From the NCBI RefSeq assembly GCF_029350975.1, contig NZ_JARKMR010000003.1, positions 393,869 through 457,868 of the forward strand: a stretch of DNA of 64,000 nucleotides, written 5' to 3'. The position numbers were made by a program, and so were the translations under genes. The DNA is from Maribacter zhoushanensis. Its GTDB lineage: Bacteria > Bacteroidota > Bacteroidia > Flavobacteriales > Flavobacteriaceae. Numbering within the stretch: position 1 is the stretch's first letter; each line of letters begins with the position of its first letter. The notes beneath the pieces were generated by a model. That model had not been told where the DNA came from. It made no database searches and saw only the letters and a list, made by a program, of their open reading frames with translations. Below are positions 1 through 7,141 of the stretch, piece after piece.

Positions 1-84
1 ACTCTATACTCTATACTCTATACTCTATACTCTATACTCTATACTCTATACTCTATACTCTATACTCTATACTCTATACTCTAT
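1..84. repeat. 7-bp tandem repeat (ACTCTAT), 12 copies
   Basis: Twelve uninterrupted perfect copies of ACTCTAT fill the first 84 bases. The array begins at the window edge, so its true length is unknown. Its last base is the first base of the TTA that encodes, on the minus strand, the stop codon of the GNAT gene, so the array lies immediately 3' of that gene and before whatever gene follows in its operon. Perfect short tandem arrays change length easily by slippage; a 7-bp unit would not keep frame, but the array appears to be non-coding. Confidence 0.95.
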
Positions 85-713
85 TATTTACTTTTCTCTT
101 CTTTTTTTCTCAAAAACAAACTCTCTTTTATACTTTTTAACCTGGTAAATGCCTTGCCGTTCATTTCTTTGGATTCTTCAACTTTCTTCTTAGAGGTACC
201 ATCATAAAGCATACCTGTACATAAGCACATTTTTTGCTCTGTTCTTGTAAGAATATCGAAATTTTTGCAAGTTTGGCAACCTTTCCAGAATTCTGGGTCA
301 TCTGTAAGTTCAGAGAATGTAACAGGTTTGTAACCAAGGTCATTATTAATTTTCATGACAGCCAAACCGGTAGTAATTCCAAATATTTTAGCATCTGGAA
401 ATTTCTCTCTACTCAAATCAAAAATCTTAGCTTTAATTCGCTTCGCCAGTCCCTGACCTCTGTAGTCTGGGTGTACTATGAGTCCAGAATTGGCTACAAA
501 TTTCTCATGTCCCCAAACTTCAATATAGCAGAAGCCCGCAAATTTATCTCCGTCCAAAGCTAGAACAGCATTGCCATTAGCTAGTTTTTTCTGTATGTAT
601 TCTGGAGTGCGTTTTGCAATTCCGGTACCACGAACCTTAGCAGAATCAGCGATAGTATCGCAAATGTCATGGGCGTATTTAAAATGTGACTCGTTAGCAA
701 CAATTAAGTTCAT
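84..713 (-). CDS. GNAT family N-acyltransferase, probable first gene of an arginine operon
   Basis: A 209-residue GNAT-fold acyltransferase. The acyl-CoA pyrophosphate-binding signature is seen as RGQGLA (residues 85-90) after the NSGLIVHPDY strand. An unusual C-terminal cysteine cluster, C146xxC149 and C163xC165, could bind a metal; the tail is lysine-rich. From memory of Bacteroidota genomes, a GNAT protein of this kind sits directly upstream of argG/argC and has been linked to acylation of glutamate at the start of arginine synthesis; the operon partners would lie left of position 1 and cannot be checked here. The upstream leader ORF ending in four arginine codons supports this role. The substrate is inference; other small-amine acceptors are possible. 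Confidence 0.75.
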   Translation of the reverse strand: MNLIVANESHFKYAHDICDTIADSAKVRGTGIAKRTPEYIQKKLANGNAVLALDGDKFAGFCYIEVWGHEKFVANSGLIVHPDYRGQGLAKRIKAKIFDLSREKFPDAKIFGITTGLAVMKINNDLGYKPVTFSELTDDPEFWKGCQTCKNFDILTRTEQKMCLCTGMLYDGTSKKKVEESKEMNGKAFTRLKSIKESLFLRKKEEKSK

Positions 714-801
714 TGCCAGTTAAATTTAAAAGTGTAAAAAAAAATGTTTTGATGTTCTGTGCGGAAATGGACTCACCTAATTCCATAAATATATATAACC
801 C

Positions 802-888
802 TTACGGGCGGCGGCGGCGAGCTATGAACGGACGCGTAAGAGCAGGAATGCTCTTATTGCTAAGTAATATGTAGTTGTTTTCGTTCAT
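802..888 (-). CDS. Putative arginine leader peptide (28 aa, four consecutive Arg codons)
   Basis: A short ORF starting at ATG (886-888) reads M-N-E-N-N-Y-I-L-L-S-N-K-S-I-P-A-L-T, then R-P-F-I-A-R-R-R-R-P and TAA at 802-804. The four consecutive arginines (residues 24-27) are all CGC, a codon that should be rare in this AT-rich genome, and a fifth arginine (CGT) is residue 19. It ends 88 bases before the GNAT start, on the same strand. Placement, size and end-loaded arginine codons match a leader peptide that senses charged arginyl-tRNA or arginine. No U-tailed terminator was found between leader and GNAT, so the mechanism is open: translational, Rho-dependent, or stalled-ribosome refolding. 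It was recognised from codon pattern, not from homology. Confidence 0.6.
   Translation of the reverse strand: MNENNYILLSNKSIPALTRPFIARRRRP
824..888 (-). promoter_or_regulatory. Nested stem-loops inside the leader ORF
   Basis: Two perfect inverted repeats lie inside the leader ORF. The inner hairpin pairs 838-844 with 849-855 (7 bp, 4-base loop). The outer one pairs 824-830 with 882-888 (7 bp), and its 5' arm in the RNA is the leader start codon plus four following bases (ATGAACG). The pairing therefore encloses the start codon of the leader, while the arginine codons lie just 3' of the outer stem. A ribosome on the leader would disrupt both stems. The inverted repeats are read directly; a regulatory role is inference. 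Confidence 0.5.
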
Positions 889-903
889 TACGGGGTAAAT
901 GTA

Positions 904-931
904 CAAATAATATTTATTTGACATCACTCAA
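904..931 (-). promoter_or_regulatory. Possible promoter of the leader/GNAT unit
   Basis: On the minus strand a TTG (929-931) is followed by TATTATTTG (904-912), roughly the spacing of a Bacteroidota -33/-7 promoter. The -7 box departs from TAnnTTTG by one extra base. It would start transcription a short distance upstream of the leader ATG at 888. Weak match, listed because position fits. Confidence 0.3.
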
Positions 932-952
932 GGCGAAATTTTTACAAAAACT

Positions 953-2296
953 TCACTTTTTGTTATTATGTGATACAATTTCATAAAACAAATAGCCATA
1001 CACTGAAATATATTCAATGCTCAAGAGCCAAAGATTCTCTTTGAAATCGGCTTGAGAATAAGCAAAGTAGCTTAATACAATAGCTGCAGACCAAATAATT
1101 GCATATCTGTAGGTGGTGAAAATAGAAAGTAACACCAAGAATATTGGATACCACGGGTGTACCGTTGTAGATATGAAGTAATATATGGTCAAAACCCACA
1201 TCATAGACCAAAGCACTCTGTTCAGGTCATATTTTTTAGGTAAAAATGTAAAGAGACCTACTGTTGCAATAGTGAGTATAGGCGTAATTTTTCCGTATTC
1301 TATAATAAACTCCCATGGCTTTGCATCAAAATTTAGCGCTATTTTTTTAGCGATGTTGTAGATGCTAGAATTAAACTCAAAATTCGAGAACCAAAGTTTT
1401 ATGGTTTTTGAATAATTGTCAATGAATTCGGGTGTGTTAAAAGGTAGAAAAAGCAGAACGGATGCTATACCCACCAAGGCATAAAAAGCAACGCTTTTTT
1501 TCCAGCCAAAATATTTGAAGAATAATGGTAGAAATAGTAGTGGTACCAGTTTTATTGATATGGAACATGCAAGAGCAATTGCCGCAATTTTCCATTTGTT
1601 TATAGATAATAAAAACATGGCTAAAATGAAGAAAAATAGCATAACACCTTCAAAATGGAGGTTACCTGTGAGTTCTACAATTACCAAGGGATTTAAGAAA
1701 TACCAGAATATTAAATGCGGCGATCTGTTTAAATTTTTAAGCAATTTTCTGCCAAAATAGAATATACCGATATCTGCAAGAATTATGATGCCACGCATGG
1801 CAAATAAAGATCCGAAAATACTCTTACCGCCCAGTAACGCCGCCAAAGCAAAAATCAGCTGGTTCAACGGTGGGTAGTTACTATAATGCCTTGCACTTAG
1901 ACTACCCATGCCCTGGTATAGTTCACTAGCATTTGGTATAATAGATACCATGTTTTGCATTAATTCATCTGGGGTATGCAAATAGGGGTTTACACCGCTT
2001 GAAACCAAATTACCATCCCAAATGAACCGATAAAAATCTTGAGACAGATTGGGTTCTGTAAATAGAAAAATTAGCCTAAAAATAATTCCGACACCTAATA
2101 AGAACCTGAAATTCAGTTTTTCAAACTGTATCAGTTTAAAACAGAAAAAGAAAAGTGCTACAAAAAGGGAGAGCAATTTTATAAAATCTGTACGGTCTAA
2201 ATGATATGCGAAAGTGTAGTAAAATACAAAACTTAATACTGCCAATATCAAGGAAACTTTGTGGAGTTTCACGTAATTTTTAAAGGTAATCGGCAT
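953..2296 (-). CDS. Multi-pass membrane glycosyltransferase (GT-C fold, GT87/mannosyltransferase-like)
   Basis: A 447-residue integral membrane protein with roughly ten to twelve hydrophobic segments. The first extracytoplasmic loop carries SQDFYRFIWDG (residues 85-95) followed by GVNPY, the acidic-loop arrangement of GT-C enzymes that use polyprenyl-phosphate sugars. A later loop reads HYSNYPPLNQ, also typical of GT87/DUF2029-like proteins. Such enzymes add hexoses to envelope glycans on the outer face of the inner membrane; donor and acceptor cannot be told. It lies 55 bases downstream of the ureohydrolase gene on the same strand, so it could be co-transcribed, with no evident functional link. 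Confidence 0.7.
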   Translation of the reverse strand: MPITFKNYVKLHKVSLILAVLSFVFYYTFAYHLDRTDFIKLLSLFVALFFFCFKLIQFEKLNFRFLLGVGIIFRLIFLFTEPNLSQDFYRFIWDGNLVSSGVNPYLHTPDELMQNMVSIIPNASELYQGMGSLSARHYSNYPPLNQLIFALAALLGGKSIFGSLFAMRGIIILADIGIFYFGRKLLKNLNRSPHLIFWYFLNPLVIVELTGNLHFEGVMLFFFILAMFLLSINKWKIAAIALACSISIKLVPLLFLPLFFKYFGWKKSVAFYALVGIASVLLFLPFNTPEFIDNYSKTIKLWFSNFEFNSSIYNIAKKIALNFDAKPWEFIIEYGKITPILTIATVGLFTFLPKKYDLNRVLWSMMWVLTIYYFISTTVHPWYPIFLVLLSIFTTYRYAIIWSAAIVLSYFAYSQADFKENLWLLSIEYISVYGYLFYEIVSHNNKK

Positions 2297-2351
2297 TAGG
2301 GGTTTGGTTTTAGTAACAGGTCAATTTAATGGTTTTTATTGAAATATGATT

Positions 2352-3134
2352 TCAATTGCCCATCAATTTTCCTAGAAGCTCTTTCATCATTTTTGCAGCT
2401 AGGTAAGCGGTCATATCATGAAAGTCTCGGTCAGGGTTGTATTCTACAATGTCTGCGCCCACTACTTCGGTATCTATACTTTGAATTAAGTCTAAAACTT
2501 GTCGTGATGAGAGTCCGCCAGGCTCGTGATGAGAAACACCTGGTGCAAAGGCGGGATCAAAGCCATCCATATCTAGAGAAATGTAAAGCGGGTTCTCAAA
2601 TTTTGGGATAGCTTTTAAATCAAGATTTCGCATTTCATGAACATCCACATTATATTTTTTTGCCTGATCAGCTTGGTGCGGATTTAATGTTCTAATTCCA
2701 ACTTGAACAAGTTTTACCGCAAATTCGTTTTCCATAATACGGGCGAAGGGGCATGCATGAGAATAAGGGTCTCCTTCATAATCGTGGTATAGATCTGCGT
2801 GAGCATCAATATGTAAAATATCTAGTTTTGGGTAGTGTTCATGAAAAGCTTTTATAATAGGAAATGTTACGGAATGGTCACCACCTAAAGAAAGTAATTT
2901 TGAACCAGTTTCAATATTCTTTTTGGTAATGGTTTCAATATCAAAATATTCATTGATGATAAAATCACCCTTGTCTGTAACAGCATCATTTTCTATAGAT
3001 GTGCCTAATTCGGTATATAGGTTCATAGAGTCGCTGTACAATGCCTTTCTAATTAGGTCTGGAGCTTTTGCCGGACCTTGTTGAAAAGACGATTTAGAAT
3101 CCCAATTTATTCCTTGAATTACAATATCCTTCAT
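2352..3134 (-). CDS. speB: Agmatinase/arginase-family ureohydrolase
   Basis: A 260-residue ureohydrolase. All metal-site motifs are present: GGDHS (84-88), HIDAHAD (108-114) and SLDMDGFDP (186-194), giving the His/Asp ligands of a binuclear manganese site. The family hydrolyses guanidino groups: agmatine to putrescine and urea, or formiminoglutamate or arginine in sister groups. The short length and N-terminus resemble bacterial agmatinase-like proteins, but substrate assignment from sequence is uncertain. The NTF2-like gene 27 bases upstream is on the same strand. An arginine-related enzyme about 2 kb from a putative arginine leader is suggestive but may be coincidence. Confidence 0.8.
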   Translation of the reverse strand: MKDIVIQGINWDSKSSFQQGPAKAPDLIRKALYSDSMNLYTELGTSIENDAVTDKGDFIINEYFDIETITKKNIETGSKLLSLGGDHSVTFPIIKAFHEHYPKLDILHIDAHADLYHDYEGDPYSHACPFARIMENEFAVKLVQVGIRTLNPHQADQAKKYNVDVHEMRNLDLKAIPKFENPLYISLDMDGFDPAFAPGVSHHEPGGLSSRQVLDLIQSIDTEVVGADIVEYNPDRDFHDMTAYLAAKMMKELLGKLMGN

Positions 3135-3161
3135 AATAACGCTTTCGGTTTTAATGTAAAA

Positions 3162-3539
3162 TTAATACATCGTATTTGGGTTTTCAGACTTCTCAGGAAT
3201 TTGCTGAATGGAATCCCAATGTTCGCATATTTTTCCTTCTTCATCAAACCTAAAAAAATCCATCGTAACATATTGGTCATTTCCAGGCCAGATTTGGTGC
3301 GTATGCAGTGAAACTAAATCGCCCTCTGCAATACAGCGTACAAATTCAATAGATTTTTCTGGGTATTCTGCCTGCATACGTTCAAAATAATCGATAAAAC
3401 CTTGTGTACCATTTGCAACTGCCGGGTTGTGCTGAATATATTCTTTGCCAACATATTTCTCTATAGCAAGTTTGGGTTTCCCTAAATATGCTGTTCTATA
3501 AAATGCTATGGCATTTTCTTTGTTTTGCTTCAGGTTCAT
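3162..3539 (-). CDS. NTF2-like / SnoaL-type small protein
   Basis: A 125-residue soluble protein of the SnoaL/NTF2-like alpha+beta barrel type. Recognisable landmarks are the N-terminal helix with AIAFYRTAY, the segment YIQHNPAVANG, a central aromatic stretch, and the C-terminal DFFRFDEEGKICEHWD, typical of the 'nuclear transport factor 2 family' in Bacteroidota. Members bind or isomerise small hydrophobic ligands, but most are uncharacterised. It sits between an AraC regulator and the ureohydrolase, all on the minus strand with short gaps (18 and 27 bases), so the three may be one unit under the AraC protein. Confidence 0.75.
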   Translation of the reverse strand: MNLKQNKENAIAFYRTAYLGKPKLAIEKYVGKEYIQHNPAVANGTQGFIDYFERMQAEYPEKSIEFVRCIAEGDLVSLHTHQIWPGNDQYVTMDFFRFDEEGKICEHWDSIQQIPEKSENPNTMY

Positions 3540-3557
3540 GGTTGTTTGGCTAAGGAT

Positions 3558-4433
3558 TTAATGAGCATATAATTTTCTGAATTCAGTTGGTGTTTTACCT
3601 GTATGCGATTTAAAAAACTTTGAAAAATAAGCATAAGCAGAAAACTCAAGGGTATGGGCAATACCGGCCAAATTGTCATCTGAATGGACGATTAATCTTT
3701 TAGCCTCTAATGTTATGCGTTCAGAGATGAGGTCGCTAGTGGTTTTATTGATGGTTTTACGTACCACTCGGTTTAAGTGTTTGGTTGTTATATTGAGTTC
3801 GTTGGCATAGAATTTAGGTAATTTTTCTGTGTAAAAATACTCGTTTATCAATTTTTCTAAGTGTTCAAGTATTTTTGAATAATTACTTGAGCTCAATTTT
3901 TCAATAGTACTGTCTGCTGTATACGTACGAGTGAGTTCAATATAGATGTAATTTATGAGCCCGGTTATTTTGGCTTCACGTAATACATTGTTCTCGCAAT
4001 ATTCGGTAAATAATTCTTTAAAAACACCAGTTAGCTTATTTGTTTTTTCTGAAGGTAATTGTAAAAGCGGCGGGTTTTGGTTTGAGTAATAAAATGGAAA
4101 AGAACTTAGTTGGTGATCTAAATATTTTAGCTCGTAGAACTCTTGTGAATGAAAAAAGATATACCCCTCTGGTTGCGAGCTGAATTTCCAGAAATGTGTT
4201 TGTCCTGGTTTTAAGAAAAAGACTTTTCCCGGTTCAATGGAGTAGGTGTCGAAATCAATTTCATGCGTACCAGTACCTTTTGTGAAAATTACACACAAGT
4301 AAAAATTATGGCTGTGAGGTTTACTTATTAGATGCTTATTAATTTGAATATGGTGAGCAAAAGAGTTTACATAAAGACTATCTAGAGGCTTGTTTTTTAA
4401 AAACTGATTAATATGTAAAACAGGAAATTTCAT
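3558..4433 (-). CDS. AraC family transcriptional regulator
   Basis: A 291-residue protein with an N-terminal cupin-like sensing domain (about 1-150; the stretch HSHNFYLCVIFTKGTGTHEID and GKVFFLKPGQTHFW is typical) and a C-terminal pair of helix-turn-helix motifs (about 190-290). The second contains FSAYAYFSKFFKSHTGKTPTEFRK, the usual AraC family signature shape. The ligand is unknown. It is divergent from the DUF983 gene and is the first gene of the run containing the NTF2-like and ureohydrolase genes, which are its most likely targets. Confidence 0.85.
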   Translation of the reverse strand: MKFPVLHINQFLKNKPLDSLYVNSFAHHIQINKHLISKPHSHNFYLCVIFTKGTGTHEIDFDTYSIEPGKVFFLKPGQTHFWKFSSQPEGYIFFHSQEFYELKYLDHQLSSFPFYYSNQNPPLLQLPSEKTNKLTGVFKELFTEYCENNVLREAKITGLINYIYIELTRTYTADSTIEKLSSSNYSKILEHLEKLINEYFYTEKLPKFYANELNITTKHLNRVVRKTINKTTSDLISERITLEAKRLIVHSDDNLAGIAHTLEFSAYAYFSKFFKSHTGKTPTEFRKLYAH

Positions 4434-4518
4434 GAAAATGTCCTAAAATTACAAATTTTGGGGCTAATAATACCACTTTATCATTACTTACATGTCTTAA
4501 TTTTGCAGTAATTAAATT

Positions 4519-4875
4519 ATGGTCATGAATAAAGTGTTAGATGTTATAAAATGCAAATGTCCTAATTGTAAAGAAGGCAAGGTGTTTAGTGATCAGGGTA
4601 ATATTCTATTATTAAGAATGCCTAAAATGAATGAGAGGTGCACCGAATGTAACTTTAAGTTTGAGCGCGAAACAGGGTTCTTTTTTGGGGCAATGTTTGT
4701 CAGTTATGCGCTAGCTGTGGCACAAATGATAGTATGTTTAGTTTTGTTTTGGCATTTTGTAGACTTGTCTCCTATTCGTGTTTATGCCATTATAGCTACT
4801 ACTACAGTATTGTTGAGCACAGTAAATTTTAGACTTTCTAGAGCTATTTGGATTTATATTTTTTATAAAAATTAA
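4519..4875 (+). CDS. DUF983 family membrane protein
   Basis: A 118-residue protein. The N-terminus carries CKCPNC (residues 12-17) and then CTEC, forming a zinc-ribbon-like pair, followed by FERETGFFFGAMFVSYAL and two hydrophobic segments. This order (zinc ribbon, GFFFGAM, two membrane helices) defines DUF983, a family without established function that is common in Bacteroidota. Two in-frame ATGs (4519 and 4525) are possible starts. A TAATTTTG box at 4499-4506, with only weak -33 support, could be its promoter. Confidence 0.8.
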   Translation: MVMNKVLDVIKCKCPNCKEGKVFSDQGNILLLRMPKMNERCTECNFKFERETGFFFGAMFVSYALAVAQMIVCLVLFWHFVDLSPIRVYAIIATTTVLLSTVNFRLSRAIWIYIFYKN

Positions 4876-5215
4876 TTGTTTTGCTAATTAAGGAAAGTCA
4901 ATTCTTTTGCGATTTTGAGATTCCTTTTGGTGATTTTTATCCGTTATTTTTTAAAACCATACGAAGGGCTATGCCCAAACAAGTAGACTATTCACAAACT
5001 TGAAGAAATAGTATATATCTATAGGTTTTAAAATAGCTGCCACTAAATAGCAGAAAATATATAGGGTTTTATTACCGCCGATGTTCTAGGTGTAACAGTC
5101 TAGGTAATCATGAATAGGGATGCTTGTATGCAAACTGTTTTTTTGTTCGGTGTTTTGATGGTGATATTTAATTTATATTAACTTATTTTGAACTTCTAAG
5201 TATGATTGAAATTAT
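4876..5215. other. 340-base non-coding gap
   Basis: No convincing gene, RNA or repeat is visible between the DUF983 gene and the methyltransferase. A 23-codon ORF (5110-5181, plus strand) with a hydrophobic tail is present, but nothing supports it as a gene. The methyltransferase promoter presumably lies in the last 100 bases, although no clean TAnnTTTG box is seen. Confidence 0.6.
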
Positions 5216-5887
5216 ATGCAGGAGGATAAGAAAAGGATTGCAAGAAAAAAAACACCATGGCCAACAAAAGATGCTATGCAACAAGTCTATGAAAAGAAAC
5301 TTTGGGGTAGTGGTGGTGAGGATTTTTATTCTGGTGAAGGTTCTCATAAATTAGAAATTGTAAAACCTTATATCAACACATTAATTGCGTTTTTAACCTC
5401 ATTTGAAAATCCCATTTCTGTATGTGATTTGGGTTGCGGAGATTTTAATGTGGGCAAAGAATTAGTGTCGTACACCAAGAACTATATAGCTGTAGATATT
5501 GTTCCAGAACTGATGGAGCGCAACAAGGAAATGTATAATATATCTAATTTAGAATTTCAATGTTTAGATATCGCTAAAGATGCATTGCCTATTGCAGATT
5601 GTGCCATTCTTCGTCAAGTGCTGCAACATATTTCTAATGACGAGGTAAAGCAAGTTGTGGCTAAGCTTGTTAATTATAAGTATGTAATAGTTACAGAGCA
5701 TTTGCCAACTACAGATTTTACACCCAATTTAGATATTATCTCTGGTCAAGGTACTCGTTTAAAAAAGCAGAGTGGGATTAAACTTTTGTTAGCGCCATTT
5801 AATTTGAAAGTTGTGGAAGAACGTGAACTATTGACGGTAGTAGATGCGCACGGTATTATTGTAACTACATTGTATAGGATGAATTGA
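5216..5887 (+). CDS. Class I SAM-dependent methyltransferase
   Basis: A 223-residue Rossmann-fold methyltransferase. Motif I is VCDLGCGDFNVGKEL (about residues 67-81), motif II ends in AVDIVPELMERN, and the motif IV region is DCAILRQVLQHISNDEV, an arrangement in which the last segment normally positions the substrate. The N-terminal 30 residues are basic and not membrane-like, so it should be cytosolic. The substrate is not identifiable. The chosen ATG is followed by a lysine/arginine-rich N-terminus; no better start is evident. Confidence 0.8.
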   Translation: MQEDKKRIARKKTPWPTKDAMQQVYEKKLWGSGGEDFYSGEGSHKLEIVKPYINTLIAFLTSFENPISVCDLGCGDFNVGKELVSYTKNYIAVDIVPELMERNKEMYNISNLEFQCLDIAKDALPIADCAILRQVLQHISNDEVKQVVAKLVNYKYVIVTEHLPTTDFTPNLDIISGQGTRLKKQSGIKLLLAPFNLKVVEERELLTVVDAHGIIVTTLYRMN

Positions 5888-5965
5888 TTTATTAATCCTG
5901 ATAAATATCATATTATAAATTCATGCTGTTATCTAGCTTTGATGGTATCATAAAAACAAAAATAG

Positions 5966-6382
5966 ATGAGCAAAATAGAAATAAACCAGGGAGAGATAAA
6001 AGTAAAATTCAATGAGCCAACTTCAGGTAAATTATCTTTTGAACAATTAGGGATTTCTAATGATGGTGCAAAATTAGAAGGCGGATTGCTTCGTTTAGTT
6101 TTTGATTTAGAAGGGATAGGTGAGCATGATTATTATCAAGTACCTACTATAGAGTTGTTTTACGAAGAGAATATGTCCGAGACGCATTGGGTATGTGAAT
6201 TTAACGGAAAAACAATACTTGATAAATTAGATCATTATGGTCATTCTACCATATTGTTGTTAAATAGAAAGGTGTTGAGTGAACTAGAGCAGCATCATGA
6301 AAATGTATTAATAGTTCATGCCGAATTTCCTCAACCGGCGAAATTAAATTTAAAAGAATCTTCTATTCGTTTATTTAAATAA
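5966..6382 (+). CDS. Hypothetical protein, 138 aa
   Basis: Not recognised. A soluble, acidic, 138-residue protein without signal peptide or membrane segment; the composition (alternating hydrophobic and polar residues, several DYYQVPTIELFYEE-type strands) suggests a mostly beta fold. Coding is supported by a full-length ORF with ordinary codon use and a plausible ATG. It follows the methyltransferase by 78 bases on the same strand and converges with the next gene across the structured inverted repeat at 6402-6500. Confidence 0.6.
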   Translation: MSKIEINQGEIKVKFNEPTSGKLSFEQLGISNDGAKLEGGLLRLVFDLEGIGEHDYYQVPTIELFYEENMSETHWVCEFNGKTILDKLDHYGHSTILLLNRKVLSELEQHHENVLIVHAEFPQPAKLNLKESSIRLFK

Positions 6383-6401
6383 GCGAGAATAAATTTTTGA
6401 A

Positions 6402-6500
6402 AAAGGGTAGCGAAAGGTTTGTTGGTTTTATAGTGGTAGTTCAACGCAAGCAGACCTGTTAGATTGTTGTTTAGTTCACAGGTCGTTTTCGCTATCCTTT
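6402..6500. repeat. Large structured inverted repeat between convergent genes
   Basis: A 14-bp outer stem pairs 6402-6415 with 6487-6500, with one G-U position on the plus-strand RNA. Its 71-base interior holds a second perfect 7-bp stem (GACCTGT/ACAGGTC) and a possible short GTTG/CAAC stem, giving a three-way-junction-like fold. It lies between the stops of two convergent genes (6382 and 6527). It may be a shared terminator, but it has no strong U-tail and is far larger than the other terminators in this window. Confidence 0.6.
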
Positions 6501-6526
6501 CTTTACTTACTTCGAGATGCGATTTA

Positions 6527-7141
6527 TTATTTTTTGATAAGAAAAAATAATAAACCTCCAATGATAAACGTAAGCACAAAAGGTAGATAGGTAAGCGATT
6601 TCTTAGTGCTTTTAGAGTTGTTGTCAATCCATTTTCCGTCTTCTAACGACACATTTATTGTATTTAGGTTTTCCTTGTTTAAAGTGTATTTTGTTTTTGG
6701 AAATTCATTAAGAGAAAAAATAACTGCGGATTGGCTATTATAGAGGTCGTAAAAGATTTCATTCCGTAGCTCTATACTTTTAGTTTTTAAAGGAAGACCA
6801 ATTAACTCTGTAACAATTTTGGTTTGGTGACCTAAAATGACTTTTGGGTTTTTAAATTGAGGAGTGTCTTTATTATTAAGTATAATTGAAAATCTTGATT
6901 TAAAAAGCTGAAGCACTAAATCTTGAAATTCTTCTGGAGATTTATAAGCACCTTCTCCATGAATAAAATTCACCTCTTGTTGAAAAGCTGTTAATGAGCT
7001 ATTTAACTGTAGAACAATTTGTCCATTTTCGGTTTTTGAAATTATGATACTCGAAAATTCTGGATTATGTGCCCACAGTAAATTGCTAAAGACAAGAGAA
7101 GCAGTAACTAATAGTAGTAAAATCGATTTTTTACTTAACAT
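6527..7141 (-). CDS. Exported protein of unknown function, C-terminal membrane anchor
   Basis: About 204 residues from the ATG at 7141, which is preferred over an upstream ATG at 7162 because it begins a good signal peptide (MLSKKSILLLLV, cleavage near LLWA-HN) and reduces overlap with the upstream gene to 11 bases. The mature part looks like a periplasmic beta-rich domain, and the last 20 residues form one membrane helix ending in lysines. Not assignable to a family with confidence. It is translationally coupled to the YHYH lipoprotein gene, so the two products may work together at the cell envelope. Confidence 0.65.
   Translation of the reverse strand: MLSKKSILLLLVTASLVFSNLLWAHNPEFSSIIISKTENGQIVLQLNSSLTAFQQEVNFIHGEGAYKSPEEFQDLVLQLFKSRFSIILNNKDTPQFKNPKVILGHQTKIVTELIGLPLKTKSIELRNEIFYDLYNSQSAVIFSLNEFPKTKYTLNKENLNTINVSLEDGKWIDNNSKSTKKSLTYLPFVLTFIIGGLLFFLIKK

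Noticed and set aside
1-84. Tandem array as a CRISPR or centromere-like element
   Set aside because: Repeats are 7 bases with no spacers; a simple sequence repeat explains it.
736-744. Nine A (U-run on the minus strand) between leader and GNAT as an attenuator terminator tail
   Set aside because: No stable stem directly precedes it in the minus-strand RNA; the only nearby hairpin is a 5-bp one about 20 bases away.
808-819. The four CGC codons as a mere GCG trinucleotide repeat
   Set aside because: Four copies are too few for a clear microsatellite, and they fall in frame within an ORF that ends directly after them; coding explanation preferred, though slippage origin is possible.
5110-5181. 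23-codon ORF with hydrophobic C-terminus in the gap before the methyltransferase
   Set aside because: No conserved motif, no promoter-like box at a suitable place, and its length is expected by chance in AT-rich DNA.
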